This document shows, piece by piece, positions 1-12,863 of a stretch of DNA of 64,000 nt. The number at the start of each line of letters is the position of its first letter. Position 1 is the first letter of the stretch. This stretch comes from Deinococcus sp. YIM 134068. GTDB taxonomy: Bacteria; Deinococcota; Deinococci; Deinococcales; Deinococcaceae. Location: assembly GCF_036543075.1 (NCBI RefSeq), contig NZ_JAZHPF010000004.1, forward strand, positions 186,001 through 250,000. Reading direction: 5' to 3'. The position numbers and the translations under genes were made by a program. Below the pieces are notes generated by a model. The model made no database searches. It saw nothing but the letters and a program-made list of their open reading frames with translations, and was not told the DNA's origin.

Positions 1-965
1 CCCGCGTCGCCACCCTCTCCGGGGAGGACGACGAGGCGCTGATGGCGAGGGCGGCCCGTGTCACCAGCCACGCGCCTCTCCACGCTCAGCCGCCCGCCGT
101 CCTGCGCCGGTATGTCGTGCGGGCACTGGCGGAGGCGGGGTTGCCCTACCACGCCGAACACGTCTCCAGGTTGGTGGATGCGCTGCGGCAGGACACGACC
201 GCCCACGTCACCCTCCCCGGCGCGCGGGACGTGACGGTGACGGGTGGGCGGTTGCACCTCGAACCGCAGGACTGGCCCGGCCCGACCTTCCCTCTCCCGG
301 ACGGCTGGACGCTCCGCACGCGGCGGGACGGCGACCGCATCCGGCTTCCGGGCGGCACGCGGAAACTCAGCGACGTTTTGACAGACGCACAAGTTCCCCG
401 CGAGGACCGGGACCGGGTGCCGCTCCTCGCCGCCGGGGGAGAGGTGCAGTGGGTGGGGCTGCGTCCTCCCCTGTGGGCGGTGGGGGCGCGGGAGGCGGCG
501 GGGCGACCGGAGGACCCGTGGCATGTGGCGATGGGACAGGCCCTCGCGCTCGCTCAGGAAGCCGCCGCTGCCCGAGAGGTTCCTGTCGGCGCGGTCGTCC
601 TCGGACCAGACGGGTCGGTGATCGGACGCGGGCGCAATACCAGCCGGGAGGCGGGCGACATGACCCAGCACGCCGAACTCGCGGTGCTGAGGGAGGCGGC
701 GGCCACCCTCGCCACCCCCTACCTGACGGACTGCACCCTCGTCGTCACGCTCGAACCCTGCCCGATGTGCCTGGGCGCGGCAATAGAAGCGCGCGTTGGG
801 GCCATCGTCTACGGAGCGCGAAATCCGAAGGCCGGGGCGCTCGGCGGCGTCACCGACCTTCTCGCCCACCACTGGGGGCACGTGCCGAGCATCACGGGCG
901 GCGTCCGCGAGCGTGAGGCGGCCCGTTTGCTGCGCGAGAGCTTCCGGGCGCTGCGGGAGAGGTGA
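1..965 (+). CDS. tilS-tadA: TilS C-terminal part fused to tRNA adenosine deaminase TadA (5' end outside window)
   Basis: The frame is open from base 3, so the gene begins before the window. The first part matches the C-terminal substrate-binding region of tRNA-Ile lysidine synthase, with the GDRIRLPGGTRKLSD stretch near base 340. From about base 525 it is a zinc deaminase of the TadA family, with the HAE motif (MTQHAEL) and the PCxxC motif (EPCPMC). TilS makes lysidine at C34 of the AUA-reading tRNA and TadA makes inosine at A34, so the fusion combines two anticodon wobble modifications. I recall a MesJ/deaminase fusion annotated in D. radiodurans. The internal ATG at 42 is not the real start. 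Confidence 0.9.
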   Translation, partial: RVATLSGEDDEALMARAARVTSHAPLHAQPPAVLRRYVVRALAEAGLPYHAEHVSRLVDALRQDTTAHVTLPGARDVTVTGGRLHLEPQDWPGPTFPLPDGWTLRTRRDGDRIRLPGGTRKLSDVLTDAQVPREDRDRVPLLAAGGEVQWVGLRPPLWAVGAREAAGRPEDPWHVAMGQALALAQEAAAAREVPVGAVVLGPDGSVIGRGRNTSREAGDMTQHAELAVLREAAATLATPYLTDCTLVVTLEPCPMCLGAAIEARVGAIVYGARNPKAGALGGVTDLLAHHWGHVPSITGGVREREAARLLRESFRALRER

Positions 966-977
966 GCCGGACCGCCC

Positions 978-1301
978 CTACTCGCCGCCTCCACTCCCAC
1001 CGCCGCCGTCGCACCCTCCGCTCTCTCCACCACCCGAACTGCCCGAACTGCACCCGCTCCCCACATCTCCGGAAGACGAACTCCCGAACCACACCGGCCC
1101 CGACGACCTCCAGCCACCATTCGACCCGACCAACGCGCCGTTCCTGCGCCGCTCCCACACATTCAGGGCGATGAGCAGGGGCCAGCCGAGCGCGAAGATC
1201 AGCCCCACTTCCACCCAACGGTCGGCGGAGAGGAAGAGGGCCAGCAGGACGAGCGCAGACAGGAAGGTGAGGACGGAGCGGGAGCGGCGTCGGGTTCGCA
1301 T
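978..1301 (-). CDS. small membrane protein with Gly/Ser-rich tail
   Basis: This 107-residue protein has a basic N-terminus (MRTRRRSRS), two closely spaced hydrophobic segments at about residues 10-45, and a C-terminus made almost only of Gly and Ser with scattered Asp, Glu and Cys. The ATG at 1301 is chosen because GGAGG lies just upstream; an earlier in-frame ATG at 1367 lacks this. The gene converges on tilS-tadA, with 12 bases between the stops. It resembles short TPM- or YgcG-like proteins with a low-complexity tail, but no domain is recognisable and the function is unknown. Confidence 0.6.
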   Translation of the reverse strand: MRTRRRSRSVLTFLSALVLLALFLSADRWVEVGLIFALGWPLLIALNVWERRRNGALVGSNGGWRSSGPVWFGSSSSGDVGSGCSSGSSGGGESGGCDGGGGSGGGE

Positions 1302-1479
1302 GTGGCCTCCGGTGGGTGGGGTGTGGGGGTGAATGTTCGTGCCCTCATCGTCCGTCCGCATGGTCAACCATCCGTCAGGGGAGGGTCAAGACGGACTTGT
1401 TCCCCGTGTCATCCACGTCAGGAGCCTGTTCGCTAGGCTGGAGAGGTCGTGGTCTAACTCTCCGCCCCCTATCCTGTCC

Positions 1480-2574
<1,095 letters not shown>

Positions 2575-2655
2575 GAGGGGCGGTTTGAGATTCCCACCCG
2601 TCTTCTCTCTACAAGCCATGCGCGACAGGCCACAAGCCCCTGCTACCCTTCCCCC

Positions 2656-3936
2656 ATGACCACCGAAACCCTCTCCGTCCGGGACATGGGCGTGCGGGCG
2701 CGGCAATCGGCGCGGGTGCTGCGCTCGCTGCCCACGGCGCGCAAGGCGGCGGCCCTGTTCGCCATCGCGCGGGAGTTGCGGGCGCGGGAGGCGGACATCC
2801 TCGCGGCGAATGAGAGGGACGTGGCGGCGGCGCAGGGGGCGGGGTTGCCCACTCATATGGTCGCCCGGTTGCAGCTCGACGCGGCCTCGCTCTCCGCCAT
2901 CGCCGCCGACGTGGAGGCCGTCGCGGGGCTGCCCGACCCGGTGGGGGAGGCGACCCCGGAGGAGGTCCGGCCCAACGGCATCCGCGTCTTGCGTCTGCGG
3001 GTGCCCCTCGGCGTCCTCGGCGTGATCTACGAGAGCCGCCCGAACGTGACGGTGGACGTGGCCGCCCTCGCCCTCATGAGCGGCAACGCGGCCATCCTGC
3101 GCGGCGGCAAGGAGACGGTTCACAGCAACGGGGCGCTGGAGACTGCCCTCCGCACGGCGCTGGAGGCCGAGGGTCTGCCGGGCGACGCCGTGCAGGTCAT
3201 CCGCGACCCCGCCCGCGAGCGGATGCTGGACCTCTTGCGGCTGGACGACCTCGTGGACGCGATCATCCCGCGCGGCGGAGCCGGGCTGCACCGCTACTGC
3301 GTGGAAAACGCCACCGTCCCCGTCATCGTGGGCGGCATCGGCGTCGTCCACGTTTACCTCGACGAGAGCTTCACCCGCGACCCGGCGGACGTAGCGCGGG
3401 CGGTGGCTCTCATCCGCAACGCGAAGGTGCAGAAGCCCAGCGCGTGCAACGCCCTCGACACGCTGCTCGTCCACGAGGGGGCGTTGACTGCCCTCCCTGC
3501 CATCGCCCATGACCTTCAGGCACACGGCGTCACCCTGCGCGCCGACTCTCCGGCCCTCGCCGCGTTGCAGTCCGCTGGAGTCAATGTCGAACCCGCCCAG
3601 GAGTCCGACTACGGCACCGAGTTTCTCGCCCTGACGGCCAGCATACGCACGGTCGCCGGGCTGGAGGAGGCGTTGGATTTCATCGCCGCGCACGGCAACC
3701 ACACCGACGTGATCCTCACGCGCAACCCCGCACAGGCTGAACGCTTCGTGGCCGACGTGGACAGCGCCGCCGTCATGGTGAACGCCAGCCCCCGCTTCAA
3801 CGATGGCGGGCAACTCGGCCTCGGCGCGGAGGTCGCCATCAGCACCCAGAAGCTCCACGCACGCGGACCGATGGGCCTGCGCGAGCTGACGACGACGAAG
3901 TGGGTGGTGCGGGGGGAGGGGCAGGTGCGGGGGTGA
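2656..3936 (+). CDS. proA: gamma-glutamyl phosphate reductase ProA
   Basis: ProA reduces gamma-glutamyl phosphate with NADPH to glutamate semialdehyde, the second proline step and the partner of proB. It is full length (426 residues), an aldehyde-dehydrogenase-fold protein with [10 protein letters not shown], the RGG motif before KETVHSN, and the catalytic-cysteine region [11 protein letters not shown]. It has its own -10-like TACCCT at 2644-2649, six bases before the ATG, so it can be transcribed leaderless as well as from proB. Confidence 0.96.
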   Translation: MTTETLSVRDMGVRARQSARVLRSLPTARKAAALFAIARELRAREADILAANERDVAAAQGAGLPTHMVARLQLDAASLSAIAADVEAVAGLPDPVGEATPEEVRPNGIRVLRLRVPLGVLGVIYESRPNVTVDVAALALMSGNAAILRGGKETVHSNGALETALRTALEAEGLPGDAVQVIRDPARERMLDLLRLDDLVDAIIPRGGAGLHRYCVENATVPVIVGGIGVVHVYLDESFTRDPADVARAVALIRNAKVQKPSACNALDTLLVHEGALTALPAIAHDLQAHGVTLRADSPALAALQSAGVNVEPAQESDYGTEFLALTASIRTVAGLEEALDFIAAHGNHTDVILTRNPAQAERFVADVDSAAVMVNASPRFNDGGQLGLGAEVAISTQKLHARGPMGLRELTTTKWVVRGEGQVRG

Positions 3937-4274
3937 GCAGGGGGTTGCGCTACTTCCGAACGCACGGGGACACAGGGCAAGAAGAGACGGAAGAATTGAT
4001 CGAGTATGTCGGCGAGTACCCGTCCCGGCAGATTCGTATCATTCTGCGCGATGGTACGGGCTACACGGAGGAGCGCCGAAAGTGGTCCATCAATTCGGCC
4101 CACGATTGGGGGCTGCTGACTGATCAACCGCTTGACCTGAGCGGAGAGTCCCCGGCTTACGACGACGAGGGACGCGCCGACTGTGCGCCGATTGCTAAAG
4201 AAGAGTTCGAGGCGGCTTGGATCAAATCGTTCGAGTTCCTGAGCAGAAGCCGTCCCGACCCCAGCGGCAGTTGA
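3933..4274 (+). CDS. hypothetical protein coupled to proA
   Basis: This 113-residue soluble acidic protein starts at a GTG that overlaps the proA stop codon (GTGA), with GGAGG about 17 bases upstream; an earlier GTG at 3900 lies inside proA. The protein contains [19 protein letters not shown], then an acidic middle and [14 protein letters not shown] at the end. It has no signal peptide or membrane segment. I do not recognise the family. Base composition is less GC-rich than proA, so it may be a later addition to the operon. Confidence 0.6.
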   Translation: MSRGLRYFRTHGDTGQEETEELIEYVGEYPSRQIRIILRDGTGYTEERRKWSINSAHDWGLLTDQPLDLSGESPAYDDEGRADCAPIAKEEFEAAWIKSFEFLSRSRPDPSGS

Positions 4275-4360
4275 ATCGTCCCCAAGTGAGCAACAGGCCC
4301 CGACACCTATAGAGGAATTGGAGCCTGTTGAAGCGAGTGAGCCGCTATTTATCTCCTCGC

Positions 4361-6268
<1,908 letters not shown>

Positions 6269-6340
6269 GGCTGGCCTCCCTTTCCCACGAGCGTAAGGAC
6301 GTTCGCCCCTCCGAATGTCCCACGTGCGGGAACGCTTCCC

Positions 6341-7027
6341 TTAACGTGCATTGAAGTTCCGCCCCGTCAGCAACAATCCCTCCGGCGTCCGCACGTCGCC
6401 CACGAAGGGTGTGAACCACAGTTGCTGGGCCTGTGGCTGTGCTCCTGCCACCAGCCCGCCCACGTCGTCCGTGATCTGCCGGGTGACGACCCACACGTCG
6501 AAGGCTCCGGCGGGCGTGTTCACCCGGCGGCGGTCCTGCACGTCATAGCGGTAACGCAGGGTGCCCTGCGCCTGCACCTGTCCGTCGTCGCTCGTGACCG
6601 TCACGCGGCTCTCGCCCGCCCACGAGAGGCCCACGCGCCACGCGCCCTCGGCGGGGGCCTCCGTCCACGCGGGGTCGAGGCGCACGGTCGCGCCGGGTTT
6701 ACGAAAGCCGAGGAGCCGCACACCTCCCGCGTCCACCCGCCGATACCACGTCTGGTCGGCCCCGCGCCCGGTGAGTTGGGTGGCGAGGACCGCCTGCCCC
6801 GCGAACACGGTCGGCCCCAGCGTTCGCAGCGTGTAGGGGGTTCCGCCCGCCGCCTCACCCTCCGGCAGATAGCTCCACGTCAGGCCCGTCTCGGCAGGGT
6901 AGAACGACACGCGGCCCACGGGCGTGCTCGCCTGCACGGGCGGCGCGGCGGTGCGGGAGGCGGCGGGCGCGCAGGCCCCCAGCGCCGCCACGAGCGGCAG
7001 GGCGAGCAGGAGAACGCGGCCTCGCAT
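6341..7027 (-). CDS. putative lipoprotein
   Basis: The 228-residue protein has a lipoprotein signal (MRGRVLLLAL, then ALGAC with Cys19), so it is probably anchored to a membrane facing outward. The rest is beta-rich, with GRVSFYPAETGLTWSYLPEG and a C-terminal WFTPFVGDVRTPEGLLL. The ATG at 7027 is preferred because TACCCT (minus strand, 7035-7040) ends seven bases before it. The family is not recognised. It is 72 bases downstream of nothing on its strand and runs towards dxs, so dxs is not its promoter neighbour. Confidence 0.75.
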   Translation of the reverse strand: MRGRVLLLALPLVAALGACAPAASRTAAPPVQASTPVGRVSFYPAETGLTWSYLPEGEAAGGTPYTLRTLGPTVFAGQAVLATQLTGRGADQTWYRRVDAGGVRLLGFRKPGATVRLDPAWTEAPAEGAWRVGLSWAGESRVTVTSDDGQVQAQGTLRYRYDVQDRRRVNTPAGAFDVWVVTRQITDDVGGLVAGAQPQAQQLWFTPFVGDVRTPEGLLLTGRNFNAR

Positions 7028-7172
7028 GGGAAAGAGGGTAGAAGACGGCATCGGCCCCATTCTGTCAGCATTCCTGAAGTTGGGCTGACGAACCGTTCAC
7101 GGGTGCCTTTGTCAGGGTGGGACGCGCCAACTCACAGGAGACCTTCCGCGAATGTGGGTGCTGGGAGGCGCA

Positions 7173-7357
7173 GAAGGTAAAAGGCCGAAGGCTGAAGGCC
7201 AACAGCACAAGCCCCCTGCCCTCTGCGACTTTCGCGGGTGTCTGTGAGAGGCTGTGGCTATGTCATGGGAAATGAGCAGGAGGGACACGCGAACCTCCGC
7301 GCCCCTCCTGCTCATTTCTTCTGCCTTTGCTGGCGGCTGGAAGCTGGCCGCTGGCTG
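7173..7357. repeat. two heptamer arrays downstream of the PspA gene
   Basis: Bases 7173-7200 are four imperfect seven-base units on the plus strand (GAAGGTA, AAAGGCC, GAAGGCT, GAAGGCC). Bases 7330-7357 are four units starting with CTGG (CTGGCGG, CTGGAAG, CTGGCCG, CTGGCTG). The second array lies 26 bases from the stop of the PspA gene. The 7061-7383 gap otherwise holds no gene I can support. Confidence 0.75.
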
Positions 7358-7383
7358 CCCCCCAGCGCCCCCCAGCCCCCACT

Positions 7384-8067
7384 TCACCCCTGCTTGTCCC
7401 CACCCTGCCCCTGCACCCGCGCCTTGAGGGCCGCAAAGGCGTCGTCGAGTTCGCGGTCGCGGCCCAGGTTCCGCAGTTGCGCGTCGAGGTCGTTCTCCTC
7501 GCGCAGCTCGGTCATGGCGCGGTTGCGGTCCTCCATCCCGGCGACCTTGCGCTCCATCTCCTCGAAGGCGTCCATCGCGCCCCCCGCCTGATCGAAACCG
7601 CTCACCCGGTCGAGGGTCGCGCCCGCCTGCGCGGTCTTCTGCCGGGCGGCGAGCAGGGTCTTCTTGGACTCCATCTCGTCGATCTTGGCCTCCAGCGCCC
7701 GCAGTTGCGTCTTGAGGCCGTCCACCGTGCCGCGCTGCACGCTGACCTGCTCCTCAAAACCTTTGGCGAGGTCCTGGTGGTTCTGAGAGCGCCGGAGCGC
7801 CTCGCGGGCCAGCTCCTCGTTGCCGCCACGCAGGGCCTCCTCCGCCTTCTTCCCGTACTCCTCGGCGAGTCGGCGGTTGGTGTTCGCCTCGCGCTCCAGC
7901 TTCATGCTCTGGCTCAGCGACTCGGCGACCTCCGCCCGCGCCTCCGTGTACGCCTCGCGCATGTCGCGCAGGGCCTGATCGATGATCTTGCCGGGGTCCT
8001 CCGCCCGGCTGATGAGGTCGTTGACGTTGGCGCGCAGCAGCCGGGACAGTCGGTCAAAGATGCTCAT
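7384..8067 (-). CDS. PspA/IM30 family protein
   Basis: PspA/Vipp1 proteins bind and protect the cytoplasmic membrane and belong to the bacterial ESCRT-III-like family. The 227-residue sequence begins MSIFDRLSRLLRANVND and is almost entirely charged alpha-helix/coiled coil (about residues 25-200), as in the family. The ATG at 8067 has AAGGAGG seven bases upstream, which rules out the longer frame to 8214. No PspF-like regulator is adjacent, so stress control is not visible here. Confidence 0.9.
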   Translation of the reverse strand: MSIFDRLSRLLRANVNDLISRAEDPGKIIDQALRDMREAYTEARAEVAESLSQSMKLEREANTNRRLAEEYGKKAEEALRGGNEELAREALRRSQNHQDLAKGFEEQVSVQRGTVDGLKTQLRALEAKIDEMESKKTLLAARQKTAQAGATLDRVSGFDQAGGAMDAFEEMERKVAGMEDRNRAMTELREENDLDAQLRNLGRDRELDDAFAALKARVQGQGGDKQG

Positions 8068-8210
8068 GGATTGCCTCCTTGCCCCGCATGATGCCGCACC
8101 CCGCCCGGTGCCGGTCCGTCGTGACACGAGCCTCAAGGCGGGGTGAACGCTGTCTGAGCGGGGAGTTGGGCGGGTTGGGGGGCATATGTGGGGAGAGGGC
8201 CGTGAAGCCG

Positions 8211-8280
8211 TCACGTCGCCCCCTCACCCCGGCCCTCTGCTCCGCAGCTCTCCGAGTCACCCACGAGGGGAGAAGGAGGA
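8211..8280. repeat. dispersed intergenic element, family 2
   Basis: Reverse-complemented, this stretch aligns with 45350-45420: both carry TCCTCC, a GTGGG run, then GACTCG, GAGAGCTGCG, AGCAGAGGG and GCGAC in the same order. It lies between the PspA start and the end of the secreted-protein gene. Confidence 0.55.
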
Positions 8281-8293
8281 AGGCCGTGTTTTC

Positions 8294-8321
8294 CTGAGTG
8301 CTGACCGCTGACCGCTGACCG
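8294..8321. repeat. heptamer array touching a stop codon
   Basis: Four seven-base units (CTGAGTG, then CTGACCG three times) end at 8321; the stop codon of the next gene (minus strand) is 8322-8324. Read in the direction of that gene, the array follows the stop with no spacer. Confidence 0.85.
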
Positions 8322-9164
8322 CTAGAACACAATCGGGCGCAGTCCCACGCTCGCGCCCCCGCACGCCACCGTCACGTTCTGCCCGGCGGGCGTGAAGGTG
8401 CAGCCCAGCGCGCGCAGGCCGGAGAGCGGGAAGATCAGGTTGCGCCCGTCGGTGGCCGGAAGCAGGGGGAGTTCGACGCTGCCCGTGCCAAGTTGGGCGA
8501 TCTTCTGGCCCACGGTGACGGTGAGGGGCTGGCCGCCGCCCCGCGCGAGGCGGAACTTGCCCGCGCCCAGCGAGGTCACGGTGACGACGCCCACGAGGTC
8601 GCGGCCCAGCACGTAGGGCTGCCCCCTCACCACGCCCACGGGCACGGGACCACGCGGCGCGGCCTGCGCGGCGGCGGGGTTCGGGGCGTCCACCACGAGC
8701 AGCGTCTCGCGGTCGCTCAGGGCGGTGAGGAGGACGTAGGCCCCCAGCGGGCCGTTCGGGGTGGCCGACACGGGCAGCGAGCTGGCCTGCCCCGCCGTCC
8801 TCCAGTCGCCGAGAGCACGGGCACCGAGCTTGCCGCGCACGAGGGGGCGCAGCGAGGCGGGCGGACTCTGCACGTACAGGCACACCGCCGAGGGGCTGAC
8901 CCGCAGGGTCGCCGGGCACGACACGATCTGCCCGCGCACGGCCCCGCTGATCTCCACGGCGACGCTGCTCACGACCCGCACCGTGGCCGCCGACGCCCTG
9001 GAGCCGGGCTGAGCTGTGGCAGGCTGGGCGGGTGCGGCGGACGGGGCGGGCGCGGCAGGAGGGGTGGCGGGAGTGGCGGGAGCCGTGCCCTGGGCGGCGG
9101 CCCCCCCGGCGAGGCCAGCGAGGATCAGGCCCGCGACACGGACCGCGTGGGAAAATTGACGCAT
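8322..9164 (-). CDS. secreted protein, unknown function
   Basis: The 280-residue protein has a signal peptide (MRQFSHAVRVAG, cut near GGAAAQG), a low-complexity Ala/Pro linker to about residue 60, then a beta-rich region. The last 60 residues (DGRNLIFPLSGLRALGC onward) resemble the copper-amine-oxidase N-terminal-like fold often found in envelope proteins, but this is only a pattern match. The ATG at 9164 is favoured over 9173 because TAGCAT (minus strand, 9172-9177) ends seven bases before it. Confidence 0.75.
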   Translation of the reverse strand: MRQFSHAVRVAGLILAGLAGGAAAQGTAPATPATPPAAPAPSAAPAQPATAQPGSRASAATVRVVSSVAVEISGAVRGQIVSCPATLRVSPSAVCLYVQSPPASLRPLVRGKLGARALGDWRTAGQASSLPVSATPNGPLGAYVLLTALSDRETLLVVDAPNPAAAQAAPRGPVPVGVVRGQPYVLGRDLVGVVTVTSLGAGKFRLARGGGQPLTVTVGQKIAQLGTGSVELPLLPATDGRNLIFPLSGLRALGCTFTPAGQNVTVACGGASVGLRPIVF

Positions 9165-9301
9165 GGGGGACATGCTACCCGCCGGGGGGGAAGAGTGGTG
9201 AGCCGGGTGTGATGACCCATGAGGAGCGGGGAGGAGTTGCGGGGCGCTCCTTGCCATCACTTCTTCGGACGAACACCCCCCGCCGCGTTAACATAGACAA
9301 C

Positions 9302-10330
9302 GTGCTGGCGCTGCGGCTGGGTCTGATCTTGCTGGGGTTGCTCGCCGGGTGGGGCGTGGGGCGGGCGCTCGAATCCGGTGCGGGTGACCCCGACTTGGCG
9401 CGTGTGAATACCCTCAGCCTGATGCTGGCGGGGGCGCTCGCCGCGTCGCTGCTCGCTCCCCGTGCGGAGCGGCTGGCCGCCGGGGGGTGGGGGAGGCTGA
9501 CGCGCTGGTACGGTGGCCTCTCGCCCCGGAGCGTGGCGGCGGCGACCTTCGGGCTGCTGGTCGCCCTGCTGCTGAGCGTGCTGCTGGGCAACCTGCTGCG
9601 GGGTCTGCCCTTCTACTCCTGGCTGTGGAGCGTGCTGGTGACGCTGTTGCTGGCGGCCTTCTTCGTCCCCTTCGCCCTGCGGCACGCGGAGTCGTTCGCC
9701 CTGTTCGCGCCCCCGCCCGCGCGGCGTCCGCCCGGCGGCAAGGTCCTCGACACGAACGTGATTATCGACGGACGCGTTCTCGACCTCGCCCGCAGCGGCT
9801 TTCTGGAGGGTGAACTCGTCGTGCCCGGCTTCGTGCTGCGCGAGCTGCAACTCCTCGCCGACCATGCGGACGCGCAGAAGCGCACGCGCGGCAAACGCGG
9901 CCTCGGGGTGCTGGAGGAACTGCGCGGCGTGCGGCCCCTGCGCGTGGAGGACTGGGACGACCCCACGCTGATTACCGTGGACGACAAGCTCGTGCGCTTC
10001 GCCCGCGAGACGAACGCGCAGATTCTCACCAACGACGGCAGCCTCGGCAAGATCGCCCGGTTGCACGGCCTGACGGTCCTGAGTGTCCACGCCCTCGCCG
10101 TCGCCCTGCGGCCCCAGGTGCAGGCCGGGGACTCCCTCACCGTCACCGTCACGAAGGGCGGGCAGCAGCAGGGGCAGGGTGTGGGCTATCTGGAGGACGG
10201 CACGATGGTCGTCGTGGAGGACGGCTTCAAACTGCGCGGCAAGCCCATCCGCGTCCTCGTCGTGAACAACGTGCAGACCAACGTGGGCCGCATGATCTTC
10301 GCCAGACTGGAGAAGAGCGACGCGGCGTAG
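9302..10330 (+). CDS. membrane-anchored PIN-TRAM domain protein (YacL-like)
   Basis: The 342-residue protein has four hydrophobic segments in the first 130 residues, then a PIN nuclease domain starting at LDTNVIIDGRV with the acidic residues in FVLRELQ and ILTNDGSL, then a C-terminal TRAM domain (about 275-335) for RNA binding. Thermus and Bacillus (YacL) have the same architecture. Its substrate is probably RNA. The start is the GTG at 9302, with TAACAT at 9289-9294 seven bases before it; upstream ATG codons read through the divergent gene's promoter. Confidence 0.9.
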   Translation: MLALRLGLILLGLLAGWGVGRALESGAGDPDLARVNTLSLMLAGALAASLLAPRAERLAAGGWGRLTRWYGGLSPRSVAAATFGLLVALLLSVLLGNLLRGLPFYSWLWSVLVTLLLAAFFVPFALRHAESFALFAPPPARRPPGGKVLDTNVIIDGRVLDLARSGFLEGELVVPGFVLRELQLLADHADAQKRTRGKRGLGVLEELRGVRPLRVEDWDDPTLITVDDKLVRFARETNAQILTNDGSLGKIARLHGLTVLSVHALAVALRPQVQAGDSLTVTVTKGGQQQGQGVGYLEDGTMVVVEDGFKLRGKPIRVLVVNNVQTNVGRMIFARLEKSDAA

Positions 10331-10399
10331 GGCGTTCGTCGCGGAGGGAAGAGCCGCCGTCGGGGCCGGGTTGAGAAGTCGGGCCTGACGACCCATCCA

Positions 10400-10550
10400 G
10401 CCGGAACACCGGGATGTTCTGCCCCTCCCGCCTTACAGAAGAGGGCCGGGGAGAGGGGCGACGAGCATCCCCGTCCTGCTGCCAGACGACAACGCGCCCT
10501 CTCCGGAAGCCGCAATTCACATCGAGTGTTTACGGGGAGGGCTGGGAGGG
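10400..10550. repeat. dispersed element, family 1 (partial)
   Basis: This copy contains the conserved core GGGCCGGGGAGAGGGG, CGACGAGC and CGTCCTGCTGCCAGACG, and the terminal arm CAATTCACATCGAGTGTTTA, which matches the arms at 53678-53866. It fills the convergent gap between the PIN-TRAM gene and degV. The rest of the 10331-10722 gap shows no gene I can support. Confidence 0.75.
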
Positions 10551-10722
10551 GATGGACACCGCAGGCGTTCCGGCGCAGGTCTTCTTGATGAGGCCCCTCT
10601 TCTACCAAGCTTCCTCAGCCGGACACGGACACCGGGCGGTGAGCCAGGGCCGTGAGCGATGGCAAAGAGGGCGAAAGCTTCCGCCTCCGCCCCTCCTGCT
10701 GATCGCCCAGTTCCCCTTCCCC

Positions 10723-11568
10723 TTACGCCGTCAGCGGTTCCAGCGCCGCGCCCATCGTGCCCGGCCCAGTGTGGGTGGCGATCACGGCCCCGATCTGGTG
10801 GTCGCCGAGGTCTACGAAGTTCACGCCACTCACCCCCGCGCGGATTTCGCGCAGGTAGTCCTCGCCGCCGAGGGTGCAGAGAAAGGCCACCCGCGCGCCG
10901 CCGTTCGCCTCACTGTAGCGGCGGATGTGGTCCACGATGTCGGCCAGCGCCTTCTTGTGCCCGCGCACGCGCCCGCCCGACTCCACCCGTCCGGTCTTGA
11001 CCGTCAGGATGGGCTTGATGTTGAGCAGGCTGCCGAGGAGGGCCTGCGCCCCGCCGATGCGCCCGTTGATCCGCAGGAAGTCGAGCGTGTCCACCGTGAA
11101 GCGGAGGTCGGCCTTCGCCGCGACCCGCTCCAGCTCGGCCACGATCTCGGCCAGGGGGCGGCCCTCGCGGGCAAGCCCGGCGGCGCGCAGCACCGGCATT
11201 CCCAGCCCCAGGCTCGCCGAGCGGCTGTCCACCACCGTCACCCGGCCCCCGAAATCCTGCGCCGCCAGCCGCGCGCTCCCCACCGTACCCGACAGTTGGC
11301 CGCTGATGTGGATGCTCAGCACCTCGTCCGCGCTCTCCAGCGCCTCCCCGTACACGGCGGCGAACTCGGCGGGGCTGGGCTGCGACGTGCTGGGCGTCTT
11401 CTTGCCCTCCTTCAGTCCCTTGAACAGGTCGGCGGGCCGGATGTCGATGCCGTCCCTGTTCATCTTGCCGTCGAACAGCACGTACAGCGGCACGCTCCGA
11501 ATGCCCTGTTGCCCACAGACCTCGGGAGTGAGGTCGCTCGTGGAGTCCGTCACGATGGCGATGGTCAT
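10723..11568 (-). CDS. DegV family fatty-acid-binding protein
   Basis: DegV (FakB) proteins bind a fatty acid and present it to a kinase for phosphorylation, or shuttle lipid. The 280-residue sequence starts with the family signature [11 protein letters not shown] and has the conserved [18 protein letters not shown] and [11 protein letters not shown] motifs and a C-terminal [10 protein letters not shown]. The start at 11568 is leaderless, with TAAGAT (minus strand, 11576-11581) seven bases upstream. A longer frame to 11628 lacks support. No fatty-acid kinase FakA lies in the window. Confidence 0.92.
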   Translation of the reverse strand: MTIAIVTDSTSDLTPEVCGQQGIRSVPLYVLFDGKMNRDGIDIRPADLFKGLKEGKKTPSTSQPSPAEFAAVYGEALESADEVLSIHISGQLSGTVGSARLAAQDFGGRVTVVDSRSASLGLGMPVLRAAGLAREGRPLAEIVAELERVAAKADLRFTVDTLDFLRINGRIGGAQALLGSLLNIKPILTVKTGRVESGGRVRGHKKALADIVDHIRRYSEANGGARVAFLCTLGGEDYLREIRAGVSGVNFVDLGDHQIGAVIATHTGPGTMGAALEPLTA

Positions 11569-11679
11569 ACTCACAATCTTAGCGCGGCGGTTGCCCTCCT
11601 CCCTGACCGGGAAGAAAAACCGGGCCATCTCGTGACCCGGTACAAGTTGACTCCCAGAGGAGAGCGTCCCTTTCTCTTG

Positions 11680-11707
11680 CTGGCGACTGGCACCTGGCGA
11701 CTGGCGA
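11680..11707. repeat. heptamer array next to a stop codon
   Basis: Four units of the CTGGCGA type (third-from-stop unit CTGGCAC) end three bases before the stop codon (11711-11713, minus strand) of the PQQ-type dehydrogenase. Confidence 0.85.
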
Positions 11708-11710
11708 CTC

Positions 11711-12811
11711 CTAGCCCCCCGTGTACTGAATCCGGTACACCCGCCCCTCGCCGTCGTCTGTCAGCAGCAGCGAGCCGTCACGCGCCACCACGAGGTCCAC
11801 GGGTCGGCCCAGCACAGTCTGTCCACGCAGGAAGCCGGTCAGGAAGTCCGTGACGCGGCCCGTCTCCGGGTCTACCGTGACGACCTTGTAGCCGCTCCTG
11901 GTGCTGCGGTTCCAGCTTCCATGCAGGGCGGCGAACATCTTTCCCCGGTAGTTCTGCGGGAAGGTCTTGCCGTGATAGAAGGCGAGGCCCAGCGGTGCCG
12001 AGTGCGCGGTCGTCAGGGCGAAGGCGGGGGTGGCCGCCTTGCACACGTCGGCGCTCCTCTGCCCGAAGTCCTTGTCCCAGACCTGGGGCTGTCCCGCCCG
12101 CGTGGTGTAGCAGTACGGCCAGCCGTAGAAGCCGCCCGCCCGCGTCCGGTAGAAGCCCTCCGGCGGGATATTGTCGCCGAGCATGTCGCGCCCGTTGTTG
12201 GTGGCGTACAGGGCACCGCCGTACCACTCCAGCCCGACCGCATTCCGCAGGCCCGTCGCGTAGGGCTTGCCGTTCCCGCCGTCCGCGTCGTAGACCCACA
12301 CGGCGGCGCGTCGCCCGTCCTCCTCCACGCAGACGTTGCAGGTGCTTCCAGTGGAGACGTACATCCGCCCGTCGGGGCCGAACTCCACCGTGCGCGTCCA
12401 GTGTCCGCCGTTCGGGGGCAGACGGACGACGGTGCGCGGGCCGCCGCTCGCCCGCGTGTCGCCCGACCGGTACGCGAGGCGCACCACTCCATCCGTGTTC
12501 GCCACGTACAGGAAGCCGTTATGGAAGGCCAGCCCGTGCGGGCGGTTGAGACCCGACGCGAAGACCGTCCTGCCGTCCGCCTGCCCGTTCCCGTCCCGGT
12601 CGGGCAGTACCGTCACCGTCCCGGCGCGCGGGTCCGAGACGAACACGTCCCCGTTCGGCGCGACCGCCATGAAACGCGGTTGCTCGAAGCCCTGCGCGAA
12701 GACCGTCACCTTGAAGCCGTTCGGCACCGTCAGGTCGGGGGTCTGCGCCCCGGCCACCCCGACGAGGGAGAGGGCACCCACCAGCAACGTCGTTTTCGTT
12801 CTGCTCCACAT
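11711..12811 (-). CDS. secreted sorbosone dehydrogenase-like (PQQ-type beta-propeller) protein
   Basis: The 366-residue protein has a signal peptide ([18 protein letters not shown], cut near AGAQ) and a six-bladed beta-propeller typical of glucose/sorbosone dehydrogenases: [41 protein letters not shown] and the final [16 protein letters not shown]. It is probably periplasmic and may oxidise sugars or aldoses with PQQ; no pqq synthesis gene is in the window, so cofactor use is inferred. No Shine-Dalgarno or TANNNT box is clear at the start. Confidence 0.88.
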   Translation of the reverse strand: MWSRTKTTLLVGALSLVGVAGAQTPDLTVPNGFKVTVFAQGFEQPRFMAVAPNGDVFVSDPRAGTVTVLPDRDGNGQADGRTVFASGLNRPHGLAFHNGFLYVANTDGVVRLAYRSGDTRASGGPRTVVRLPPNGGHWTRTVEFGPDGRMYVSTGSTCNVCVEEDGRRAAVWVYDADGGNGKPYATGLRNAVGLEWYGGALYATNNGRDMLGDNIPPEGFYRTRAGGFYGWPYCYTTRAGQPQVWDKDFGQRSADVCKAATPAFALTTAHSAPLGLAFYHGKTFPQNYRGKMFAALHGSWNRSTRSGYKVVTVDPETGRVTDFLTGFLRGQTVLGRPVDLVVARDGSLLLTDDGEGRVYRIQYTGG

Positions 12812-12863
12812 GGGAAAAAGTTCACCACAGGGGGATGAGAGGTGGGGAATGAGCTGGCACCTG

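Noticed and set aside
4290..4336. A terminator formed by CAACAGGC and GCCTGTTG after the short proA-linked gene
   Set aside because: The 8-bp stem encloses a loop of more than 20 bases and no T-run follows, so support is too weak.
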